Shown here: piece after piece, positions 1 to 4,952 of the stretch
How positions within the stretch are numbered: position 1 is the first letter of the stretch
How the letters are laid out: the number at the start of each line of letters is the position of its first letter
Assembly: GCA_003353825.1 (NCBI GenBank)
Contig: PIVW01000385.1
Span: 1-5,699 of the forward strand
Reading direction: 5' to 3'
Source of the DNA: Chloroflexota bacterium
Lineage (GTDB): Bacteria > Chloroflexota > Anaerolineae > J102
Length of the DNA: 5,699 nucleotides
The notes under the pieces: generated by a model
The model's input: only the letters and a program-made list of their open reading frames with translations
The model's database searches: none
What the model was told of the DNA's origin: nothing
Program-made: the position numbers and the translations under genes

Positions 1-269
1 TCCTTGGCCTCCGCTAACTCTAGGATTGCTTCCTATAGTAACGGATAACCGCTTGGGTGGGCGCACTTTCGACGCGCGTTCTTGGCCGTAGTGGGCGCGG
101 TTTAGATTAGCATACACACCGGTATCATCAACTACAAACTGCTTGCGAGTCTGACAACTAAACAGATCGAGAGCATCGTGCAAGCCCCTGATTGGCGGCA
201 GCCCGATTACGCCGGCTGGATCTATCAGGCTGGTCGTTTAAGTGATAATGCCTGACTTAAAGGATGAAG

Positions 270-294
270 CACCCACAAGATGAATATCTGTGGG
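270..294. repeat. Hairpin at the insertion site of miniature element copy 1
   Basis: The arm CACCCACAAGAT (270-281) faces ATCTGTGGG (286-294) across a GAAT loop, with one bulged A. Removing the element and one duplicate extends the right arm with TG (431-432), giving an 11-pair stem. The right arm is exactly the 9-bp sequence duplicated on insertion. No T-run follows, so a classical intrinsic terminator is not supported. Confidence 0.6.
286..294. repeat. Left target-site duplication of element copy 1
   Basis: ATCTGTGGG abuts the first base of the element and is repeated exactly at 422-430. A perfect 9-bp duplication marks insertion by a DDE-type transposase making staggered cuts. Confidence 0.85.
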
Positions 295-421
295 GTATCT
301 TCTCAATAATCCGGGGCACTCGCCGAATGAATTCGGGCTCTGGGGGCAGGGGTTCTACGAACCTACGCCGAACGTCCACCTTCGTGGACGGGCTAGTTCC
401 CCCAAGTTATTGAGAAGATAC
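295..421. mobile_element. Miniature inverted-repeat element (MITE-like), copy 1, 127 bp
   Basis: Non-autonomous element with perfect 15-bp terminal inverted repeats (GTATCTTCTCAATAA at 295-309, reverse complement at 407-421), a 9-bp target duplication, and a near-identical copy at 1351-1476. The interior is palindrome-rich: CCGAAT/ATTCGG (323-328 with 331-336), GGTTC/GAACC (351-355 with 359-363), CGTCCAC/GTGGACG (373-379 with 384-390), and a stem TGGGGG/CCCCCA (341-346 with 399-404) that encloses the last two hairpins. It encodes no transposase, so it would need one supplied in trans by a parent insertion sequence with matching ends, which is not in the window. A duplication of 8-9 bp fits several IS families; I cannot assign one. 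Confidence 0.85.
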
Positions 422-430
422 ATCTGTGGG
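422..430. repeat. Right target-site duplication of element copy 1
   Basis: ATCTGTGGG immediately follows the terminal C at 421 and matches 286-294 exactly. Confidence 0.85.
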
Positions 431-732
431 TGTCAGGCGATAGCTAGTGATGAATTGTGCATTGTAGCTACCATTCGTACGGGAATCGTGTTGAATGGAT
501 CAATACCGATCTAGCCCTATGACTGTGGCAAGATGGGAAGCAATAAGTGATAATAAGCACGTATGTGCGGAATTAATCTATATTAACGACATTAAAACAC
601 GGGCTTGATTATATTTTCATCTGGAATGGACACTATGATCAACGATTGTCCGTATGAGTTCAACACAGATTCGATTTGCATAATTCCGGTGCTACGTCCA
701 TAATTTTTCACTCAAACAATGTGATACTGAAC
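431..732. other. AT-rich intergenic stretch without a gene
   Basis: About 300 bases with frequent stops in all frames and a clear shift to AT-rich composition from about 530. The frame continuing out of the miniature element closes at TAG 512-514 and has no ribosome-binding site. Only small dyads are visible, such as GCAC/GTGC near 560. This is probably upstream regulatory or spacer DNA of the gene at 876. Confidence 0.5.
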
Positions 733-765
733 AGATAATGAGGAAGAAATCCTCTAGAGTTATCT
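733..765. promoter_or_regulatory. Nested inverted repeat upstream of the 876 promoter
   Basis: AGATAA (733-738) and TTATCT (760-765) form outer arms; GAGG (740-743) and CCTC (751-754) form inner arms, with the palindrome CTCTAGAG at 752-759. It lies about 30 bp upstream of the -35 box. The outer GATAA/TTATC motif recurs in the dyad over the -10 box, which suggests binding sites for one regulator (inference). Confidence 0.35.
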
Positions 766-793
766 ATTTTAATGAAAAACATACATAAAGGCA

Positions 794-821
794 TTGACAT
801 ATTACCAAAAAGTGAGATAAT
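794..821 (+). promoter_or_regulatory. Sigma70-type promoter of the 91-codon gene
   Basis: A consensus -35 box TTGACA (794-799) is followed after 16 bp by GATAAT (816-821), preceded by TG one base upstream (extended -10). Transcription would start near 828 and give a leader of about 48 nt before the ATG at 876. This is the best promoter match in the window. Confidence 0.7.
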
Positions 822-856
822 TACTAATGTATCCCCCACCCAAAGAGCTTATCTCA
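813..856. promoter_or_regulatory. Inverted repeat overlapping the -10 box and leader
   Basis: TGAGATAA (813-820) and TTATCTCA (849-856) are perfect 8-bp inverted arms 28 bp apart. The left arm covers most of the -10 box and the right arm lies 9 bp before the ribosome-binding site. It could be a paired operator (repressor looping or dimer sites) or an RNA hairpin near the translation start. Function is inferred from position only. Confidence 0.4.
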
Positions 857-875
857 TTTACTGTGGAGGTAGAGT

Positions 876-1151
876 ATGCCAACATTTGAAAAACTCACTA
901 AAGATGATGTAGATGACATTCTTGAAGCAAAACGCAGAGGACGCGGCAAGTCACAACGCGAGCGTATCTTAGAAAGGTATATGGAACAGCTCGAAGGTCT
1001 TGAGGTTGGCGAAGGAATCGCGGTTGAGCTCGAACTCAGTGACAATCGCCAAACCGTTAAAAACCGCTTAAAACGAGCAGCGTCTCGCCTTGGCTATGAG
1101 ATTGATTTCATCCGATCACGAGGGGTTATTCGCGTCTATCGCGTCGCCTAA
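876..1151 (+). CDS. Small basic protein of unknown function (91 aa)
   Basis: A real gene by context: a consensus promoter at 794-821, a GGAGG ribosome-binding site at 865-869 six bases before the ATG, and regular coding composition. Residues 1-17 are acidic and likely helical (KLTKDDVDDILEA). Residues 19-30 are strongly basic (KRRGRGKSQRER). A helix around 30-42 follows, then an acidic strand-like segment (GEGIAVELELSDN, 45-57). A C-terminal part runs from NRQTVKNRLKRAASRLG into a basic strand-rich end (IDFIRSRGVIRVYRV). The QTVKNRLKRAASRLG segment resembles a helix with turn that could contact nucleic acid. It reminds me of short uncharacterised Chloroflexota proteins with a TVKxRLxxAAxxxG motif, but that is recollection, not a search. 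There is no signal peptide, membrane segment or cysteine. The gene is monocistronic and flanked on both sides by copies of the miniature element. Operator-like dyads around its promoter would suit autoregulation. Function unknown. Confidence 0.75.
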   Translation: MPTFEKLTKDDVDDILEAKRRGRGKSQRERILERYMEQLEGLEVGEGIAVELELSDNRQTVKNRLKRAASRLGYEIDFIRSRGVIRVYRVA

Positions 1152-1282
1152 AGCAGCGACCGATTTCACTCGGAACATCTTACGGAAAGTGCTTCTATCG
1201 CCTTTATAGAGCTGTCTTCTGACCTCGACACCATTTGCAGACAATTCTGAAGAAAAAACCCCTGAACTCGTTTCCTCTCGCT

Positions 1283-1316
1283 ACACAATCAACTCCCGAA
1301 AGGGAGCTGATTGTGT
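1283..1316. repeat. Strong GAAA-loop hairpin downstream of the small gene
   Basis: A 15-base arm (1283-1297) pairs with 1302-1316 in 14 of 15 positions (mismatch at 1292/1307), closed by a GAAA tetraloop (1298-1301). It lies 131 bp past the stop of the 876-1151 gene. Only three T's follow on the plus strand, so it is a weak candidate intrinsic terminator; RNA stabilisation is an alternative. The 8-mer GGGAGCTG in its right arm recurs just after the hairpin at 1320-1327. Confidence 0.55.
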
Positions 1317-1342
1317 TTAGGGAGCTGTAAAAGCTGGCAATT

Positions 1343-1350
1343 GTTTCCAG
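1343..1350. repeat. Left target-site duplication of element copy 2
   Basis: GTTTCCAG ends directly at the element boundary and is repeated exactly at 1477-1484. It is 8 bp, one shorter than at copy 1. Confidence 0.8.
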
Positions 1351-1476
1351 GTATCTTCTCAATATTCCGGGGCACTCACCGAATGAATTCGGGCTCTGGG
1401 GGCGGGGTTCTACGAACCTACGCCGAACGTCCACTTTCGTGGACGGGCTGGTTCCCCCAAGTTATTGAGAAGATAC
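1351..1476. mobile_element. Miniature inverted-repeat element (MITE-like), copy 2, 126 bp
   Basis: Same orientation as copy 1 and about 96% identical: four substitutions plus one missing A in the central G-rich run. The terminal inverted repeats are 14 bp perfect (GTATCTTCTCAATA at 1351-1364, reverse complement at 1463-1476); the 15th pair is lost by an A-to-T change. All three internal hairpins and the TGGGGG/CCCCCA stem are retained. It has its own 8-bp target duplication, so it inserted independently of copy 1. It contains no transposase; reading frames that cross it are accidental. Confidence 0.85.
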
Positions 1477-1484
1477 GTTTCCAG
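1477..1484. repeat. Right target-site duplication of element copy 2
   Basis: GTTTCCAG follows the terminal C at 1476 and matches 1343-1350. Confidence 0.8.
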
Positions 1485-1498
1485 ACTGTACTGGGAAA
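1478..1498. repeat. Hairpin at the insertion site of copy 2
   Basis: TTTCCAG (1478-1484) faces CTGGGAAA (1491-1498) across a six-base loop, with one bulged G. The left arm is nearly the whole target duplication, mirroring the situation at copy 1. Confidence 0.45.
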
Positions 1499-1647
1499 AT
1501 GGGTGTTCTACCACGTGCTACTTGCTGTAAGCATCGACAAAAAGTTGTTTGTGCTGGCGCGTGAACGCCTAGCAGCTTGTCGGGAAAGCCATCAGGACAC
1601 ATATCTTCGACGATATTCATTGGGTCCACTGAAAAAAGCCTAGTAAC

Positions 1648-1674
1648 CGCAAAGGACGCAGAGATCGCAGAGGA
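1648..1674. repeat. Three 9-bp units of CGCARAGRW type
   Basis: Units CGCAAAGGA, CGCAGAGAT and CGCAGAGGA lie head to tail. From memory, this motif is scattered through intergenic DNA of many environmental bacterial genomes, including Chloroflexota. No function is known to me. Confidence 0.6.
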
Positions 1675-1793
1675 ATACATAGGGTTTCACGAGGAAAAGC
1701 GCGGCCAAAACTCATCATTTTTGCTGTTGTCTCGGCCTTCACTGTTTGTTTAGACCTTTTTTCAGGGGAGTCTTCATTGGGTCTTACAGCGAA

Positions 1794-1823
1794 AATCCGT
1801 GTGAATCCGCCTTGATCCGTGTC
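1794..1823. repeat. Three 10-bp units of RATCCGTGTN type
   Basis: Units AATCCGTGTG, AATCCGCCTT (degenerate) and GATCCGTGTC lie in tandem. Like the 9-bp repeat about 120 bp upstream, this resembles a widely scattered intergenic motif (recollection). The period near one helical turn would place each unit on the same DNA face. Confidence 0.55.
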
Positions 1824-1893
1824 CTAAAAGTCTTGAGAGCGACTATTCCGACAGCCTCCTTGACTGAGTTACGAAAGTGTGACGTATGACACT

Positions 1894-1937
1894 ATATAAG
1901 AGACCGCCCTTCGTAAATGAAGAGCGGTCTCTTATAT
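1894..1937 (-). terminator. Terminator-like hairpin after malQ
   Basis: Arms 1894-1912 and 1919-1937 pair over 19 positions with one mismatch (1908/1923) and a six-base loop. The hairpin begins 10 bases past the malQ stop codon, as expected for a 3' end structure. In the malQ direction the stem is followed by ATAGTG rather than a U-run, so it is an unusual intrinsic terminator or a 3'-protecting hairpin. No plus-strand gene ends close to it. Confidence 0.65.
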
Positions 1938-1947
1938 GCTGGCCCTG

Positions 1948-3468
1948 CTATTTGGCGTGCGGCGAGTCAACACGGTCTGTGGGCGGAATGTAACTACGTC
2001 CGTACAGATCACACATTTCCGCTAATCCTGCCTGAATGCCAACATTGAGTTGTTCCTGAGAGAATCGCCATGTCCAGTTCCCACTTGCAGAGGCGGGCGT
2101 ATTCATGCGAGCATCACTTCCCAGGTTCATACAATCTTGCAAAGGCACGATGGCAATAGCTGCGCTTGACATCATAGCCAGACGCATCAGATCCCAGGCG
2201 ATGTCGTCTCCATCGATACGCAAATAGCGACGTATATAGTCCCGTTCTTGTTCCAGAGCCTTGTCAAACCAGCCACGGGTTGTGTCGTTATCATGGGTGC
2301 CGGTATAAACGACGCAGTTCTTGTCGTAGTTTTGAGGGAGGAAAGGGTCCTGGCCTGTTGTGCTCCAGGCGAATTGTAAGACTTTCATGCCAGGGAAATT
2401 GAAATGGTCTCGTAGAGCATAGACACCGGGTTCGCGTTCTCCTAAATCCTCGGCAATCAAAGGCAATTCTCCTAACCCGCTTATGACTTTGTCGAAGAAG
2501 GCCTCTCTGGGTCCGTCGATCCATTCGCCATCAACCGCTGTCTCGGCGTCGCCCGGAACCTGCCAATAATTGTAAAATCCCCGGAAGTGGTCCACACGAA
2601 TGCTGTCATATATCTGTAGATTTGCTCGAATTCTGCTGATCCACCACTCGAAACCACTTTGCGCCATGTGCTCCCAATTGTAGATAGGATTGCCCCATAG
2701 TTGGCCGGTCGGAGAAAAATAGTCGGGTGGGACGCCGGCAACGACAATGGGAGATCCAGAATCATCGAAATGAAAGAGGCTACGCTTACTCCAGGCATCG
2801 GCGCTATCCAAGGCAACATAGATGGGTATATCACCGACGATTTGGATGCGCCGTTCATTGGCGTAAGCCTTGAGCGCCAACCATTGCTCGAAAAAGATCC
2901 ATTGTTGGAAATAGTGAAATCTAATGATGTCAGTATGCTGTGCTACGACCTCTTGCATGGCCGTTGGCTCACGATCGCGCAAGGCCGGCTCCCAATCAGG
3001 CCAGGGCCTACCCCTATGTGCATCTTTTAGCGCCATAAAGATCGCGTAGTCTTGCAGCCACCAGCCCGTTTCCGTTACAAATGTTTCAAATGCCTTGTCA
3101 TGCGCTAAGGTTTGAAAGCGATTGTATGCTATTTGCAGAACCTCTTTCTTCCAATTGATAACCGGCCCATAGTCAACTCGTTCACGTGGAAAAATGGGTA
3201 CGGCCAGATTCTCCGGCGTGAGATGGTCTCGTTGTACAAGATCTTCCAGATCAATCAACAGAGGGTTGCCTGCAAATGCCGAGAAACACTGGTAGGGTGA
3301 GTCACCATAGCCGGTGGGGCCCAAAGGCAGTACTTGCCATATCTGCTGTTTGGCAGCAACCAGCCAATCTACAAAATCATATGCAGACTTACCCAAATCG
3401 CCGATTCCAAAGGGTCCAGGCAGAGAGGTTGGATGTAGCAGGATGCCGGAGAGACGTTCTGAAAGCAT
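1948..3468 (-). CDS. malQ: 4-alpha-glucanotransferase (amylomaltase, GH77)
   Basis: Cytoplasmic enzyme that moves alpha-1,4-glucan segments between maltodextrin chains and releases glucose, in glycogen/starch and maltose metabolism. The 506-aa product matches bacterial MalQ in length and carries the family landmarks: GILLHPTSLPG near the N-terminus, GYGDSPYQ around 53-60, and GDIPIYV near 212-218. The catalytic residues are all present: nucleophile Asp293 in IRVDHFRG, acid/base Glu340 in LIAEDLG, and the third Asp393 in GTHDND. These are almost exactly the Thermus amylomaltase positions (293, 340, 395), which supports the ATG at 3468. That start has GGAG six bases upstream (3475-3478). A longer frame from TTG at 3525 would add 19 non-conserved residues and lacks a ribosome-binding site. 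The gene lies 94 bp downstream of the deacetylase-family gene on the same strand and ends at the 1894-1937 hairpin. No defect is visible. Confidence 0.97.
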   Translation of the reverse strand: MLSERLSGILLHPTSLPGPFGIGDLGKSAYDFVDWLVAAKQQIWQVLPLGPTGYGDSPYQCFSAFAGNPLLIDLEDLVQRDHLTPENLAVPIFPRERVDYGPVINWKKEVLQIAYNRFQTLAHDKAFETFVTETGWWLQDYAIFMALKDAHRGRPWPDWEPALRDREPTAMQEVVAQHTDIIRFHYFQQWIFFEQWLALKAYANERRIQIVGDIPIYVALDSADAWSKRSLFHFDDSGSPIVVAGVPPDYFSPTGQLWGNPIYNWEHMAQSGFEWWISRIRANLQIYDSIRVDHFRGFYNYWQVPGDAETAVDGEWIDGPREAFFDKVISGLGELPLIAEDLGEREPGVYALRDHFNFPGMKVLQFAWSTTGQDPFLPQNYDKNCVVYTGTHDNDTTRGWFDKALEQERDYIRRYLRIDGDDIAWDLMRLAMMSSAAIAIVPLQDCMNLGSDARMNTPASASGNWTWRFSQEQLNVGIQAGLAEMCDLYGRSYIPPTDRVDSPHAK

Positions 3469-3474
3469 AGATGG

Positions 3475-3478
3475 CTCC
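3475..3478 (-). promoter_or_regulatory. Ribosome-binding site deciding the malQ start
   Basis: In the minus-strand reading, GGAG ends six bases before ATG 3468. This spacing favours the internal ATG over TTG 3525, where no purine-rich site is seen. Confidence 0.75.
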
Positions 3479-3502
3479 AAAATGGTGAGGATCGTGATGG
3501 CT

Positions 3503-3539
3503 GACTCGGTTGCAAACTCTGTCAAGGTGAAACCGAGTC
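3503..3539 (-). promoter_or_regulatory. Inverted repeat with a -35-like box upstream of malQ
   Basis: GACTCGGTT (3503-3511) and AACCGAGTC (3531-3539) are perfect 9-bp inverted arms around a 19-base spacer. Read toward malQ, the spacer contains TTGACA (3520-3525), but no good -10 box follows at 16-18 bp (AGCCAT is the nearest). It could be an operator pair, a weak or regulated malQ promoter, or an RNA hairpin between the two genes. It would lie in the malQ leader if the two genes are co-transcribed. Confidence 0.35.
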
Positions 3540-3562
3540 TGGTGGCACTAAGAATTTAATAT

Positions 3563-4588
3563 CTAGAGGCCATGCAGTGCTTGTAACTCAAGAATCAACT
3601 GATCGACATTGCGTTCTGGTGCTGCGGCGAGTCCAAAGGGATCTGAGACGCTGGCGCCGGGATCTTCTAAAATGCGCAGGGTGTTGAGTACTGCATAAGA
3701 GAGTACTTCCAGGTCGTATCCACCTTCAAGGGCGACAACAAGGCGACCGGCACATAACTCATCGGCCAGCGCTACGACTTTACGCGCCATGGCAGCATAA
3801 CCTTGTAAGCTAAGCTGCTCCAAAGCCAGGGGATCACGCCAATGTGCATCGTACCCGGCAGAGACCAGGATCAAGTCAGGCCGAAACCTGTGCGCATAAG
3901 GTATCAGCAATTCGTCAAAGGCTCGGATATAGCCTTCATCTCCGACACCGGCAGGCAAGGGTACGTTTAACGTATAGCCTCTGGCGTCCCTCGCGCCGAT
4001 GTCATCGGCAGCACCGGTTCCCGGGTAAAAGGGATATTGGTGAGTGGAGACAAAGGCAATGCTTGCATCGTCGTAAACGATGGCTTCGGTGCCGTTGCCA
4101 TGGTGAACATCCCAGTCGATGATAAGTACTCGCTGAGCACCCATGGCACGTGCAGCATGTGCGGCAATCGCCACGTTGGCGAAGATGCAGAAACCCATGC
4201 CCCGGTCACTCAGGGCATGATGTCCGGGCGGGCGCATCAGTGACATGCCATTGCTTACCTCGCCGGATAGAACGGCCCGAACAAGGTTGACCAGGGCGCC
4301 TGCTGAAGCGAGGGCAGCATGATATGAGTTGGGCGCTACATAAGTGTCTTGATCAAGGTAGCCGCCGCCTGACAGAGCCAGCTTCTCAATGGCCGCAACA
4401 TACGAAGAGGGGTGAACTCGCTGGAGGTGCTTTTGCGCGATGGGTGTGACCGGCAAGGCGGTCATACGTTCCAGGATGCCATCCTCATCGAGCAACTGCA
4501 TGGTGTGGGTGAGACGCCCTTTATGCTCGGGATGCCCCGCCAATGTATGTTGTTGCTCTATGGGATCATAAGCATATGCAGTAGACAT
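3563..4588 (-). CDS. Histone deacetylase family (AcuC/acetylpolyamine amidohydrolase-like) hydrolase
   Basis: Zinc-dependent deacylase of the arginase/deacetylase fold, 341 aa, which is normal for the bacterial family. It shows the fold's motifs in order: GHPEHKGR (18-25), RPPGHHA with the catalytic His pair 123-124, GFCIFANVA (132-140), DWDVHHGNGT with zinc ligands Asp160 and His162, THQYPFYPGTG (182-192), SAGYDAHWRDPL with the third zinc ligand Asp247, and LEGGYD with transition-state Tyr291. All catalytic residues are intact, so it should be active. Known substrates of relatives include acetyl-lysine on proteins such as acetyl-CoA synthetase (AcuC) and acetylpolyamines; the sequence alone does not decide. 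There is no signal peptide, so it is cytoplasmic. The N-terminus MSTAYAYDP fits the family start, although no Shine-Dalgarno is seen upstream of ATG 4588. malQ follows after 94 bp and may be co-transcribed. Confidence 0.95.
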   Translation of the reverse strand: MSTAYAYDPIEQQHTLAGHPEHKGRLTHTMQLLDEDGILERMTALPVTPIAQKHLQRVHPSSYVAAIEKLALSGGGYLDQDTYVAPNSYHAALASAGALVNLVRAVLSGEVSNGMSLMRPPGHHALSDRGMGFCIFANVAIAAHAARAMGAQRVLIIDWDVHHGNGTEAIVYDDASIAFVSTHQYPFYPGTGAADDIGARDARGYTLNVPLPAGVGDEGYIRAFDELLIPYAHRFRPDLILVSAGYDAHWRDPLALEQLSLQGYAAMARKVVALADELCAGRLVVALEGGYDLEVLSYAVLNTLRILEDPGASVSDPFGLAAAPERNVDQLILELQALHGL

Positions 4589-4724
4589 ATTAAGAAGGGA
4601 CTGGAAAGTGGGTCTTTTTCACAATCGAGGCGCACCGGCAGGTGTCTTCTTGCGGCAGGTCGAGGAGTTGCTAATCATAGCCCAGGCCTGGTCCATCCAC
4701 AAACTGCAAATGCAGATGGTTGGC

Positions 4725-4760
4725 GATGAGACGATGAGATGATGAGACGATAGACGATGG
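4725..4760. repeat. GATGAGAC 8-bp tandem repeat
   Basis: Units GATGAGAC, GATGAGAT and GATGAGAC are followed by a shortened GATAGAC and a final GATGG. It is a degenerate microsatellite-like tract that could vary in length by slippage. It is not within a supported gene. Confidence 0.6.
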
Positions 4761-4793
4761 CCACATAGAACGGGTCGTCGCAGGCTGGGTGAG

Positions 4794-4810
4794 CAATTCC
4801 TGAGGAATTG
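4794..4810. repeat. Short inverted repeat CAATTCC-tga-GGAATTG
   Basis: Perfect 7-bp arms with a 3-bp centre. The related palindrome GGAATTCC occurs about 60 bp to the right (4869-4876). It could be a binding site for a dimeric regulator; no direct evidence of function. Confidence 0.35.
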
Positions 4811-4936
4811 GCCACCTGTGAACCCTGTGCTTGCTATGAAACGGTCAAACCTGCCGAACAGTGTGTTTGGAATTCCTCGCCCCTGCAATAAAAATGGAAT
4901 GATCGTTACGAAGCATGTCGAAATGAACTGCTGCTG

Positions 4937-4952
4937 TGTTAAGTACTTAACA
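4937..4952. promoter_or_regulatory. Perfect 16-bp palindrome, operator-like
   Basis: TGTTAAGTACTTAACA is a perfect dyad 82 bp before the ATG of the LVIVD-repeat gene. Its right end supplies TTAACA (4947-4952), a plausible -35 box with TGTTAT (4971-4976) 18 bp downstream. A protein bound here would compete with RNA polymerase, so this is a candidate repressor site. The promoter assignment is tentative. Confidence 0.45.

Larger units (their letters stand above)
1..294. other. Left-edge stretch with no confident gene
   Basis: No ATG-initiated gene with a ribosome-binding site is visible. Two overlapping open stretches share the same codon register. On the plus strand, 106-252 is open and stops at TGA 253-255; its codons look coding-like (INYKLLASLTTKQIES...), but upstream the frame is broken by TAG 103-105 and TAA 46-48. 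On the minus strand the frame is open from 237 to the left edge with no ATG. Either could be the remnant of a decayed gene, or chance. I recognise no family. A short hairpin and the first miniature element follow directly. Confidence 0.3.
1485..1893. other. Intergenic region with short repeats, no gene
   Basis: About 400 bases between the second miniature element and the malQ terminator hairpin. The open frames here cross the mobile element and lack ribosome-binding sites. The stretch contains an 11-bp direct repeat TTCATTGGGTC (1616-1626 and 1773-1783), an inverted pair CTGAAAAAAG/CTTTTTTCAG (1629-1638 and 1756-1765), and two short-period repeats listed separately. The nested arrangement between 1616 and 1783 suggests an old interspersed repeat rather than coding DNA. 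Confidence 0.5.

Noticed and set aside
1..237. Stop-free minus-strand frame running off the left edge
   Set aside because: No ATG, no ribosome-binding site and no recognised motif. About 79 open codons can occur by chance in six frames, and a competing plus frame in the same register looks equally coding-like. It could still be a gene fragment; sequence to the left would decide.
295..421. The cloverleaf-like fold as a tRNA, riboswitch or other known RNA gene
   Set aside because: No tRNA consensus (T-loop GTTCRA in context, anticodon arm, CCA end) is present, and the terminal repeats with target duplications identify a transposable unit.
290..514. 74-codon plus-strand open frame through element copy 1
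   Set aside because: Most of it is the miniature element read as protein. It has no ribosome-binding site, and the equivalent frame in copy 2 is shifted by the one-base deletion.
295..1476. The two elements plus the gene between them as one composite transposon
   Set aside because: Each copy has its own different target duplication (ATCTGTGGG and GTTTCCAG). A composite that moved as a unit would instead share one duplication at its outer ends.
1311..1643. 110-codon plus-strand open frame through element copy 2
   Set aside because: It begins inside the GAAA-loop hairpin, crosses the mobile element and its duplications, and ends in repeat DNA. There is no ribosome-binding site and no family resemblance.
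3469..3525. TTG start at 3525 giving a 525-aa MalQ
   Set aside because: The extra 19 residues precede the conserved N-terminus, there is no ribosome-binding site before the TTG, and catalytic numbering from ATG 3468 matches known amylomaltases.
3844..4243. Plus-strand open frames opposite the deacetylase gene
   Set aside because: They are antisense shadows of a strongly conserved minus-strand gene with all catalytic motifs intact.
4619..4888. 89-codon minus-strand open frame upstream of the deacetylase gene
   Set aside because: It spans the GATGAGAC tandem repeat and inverted repeats, has a low-complexity translation, and shows no ribosome-binding site or recognised motif.
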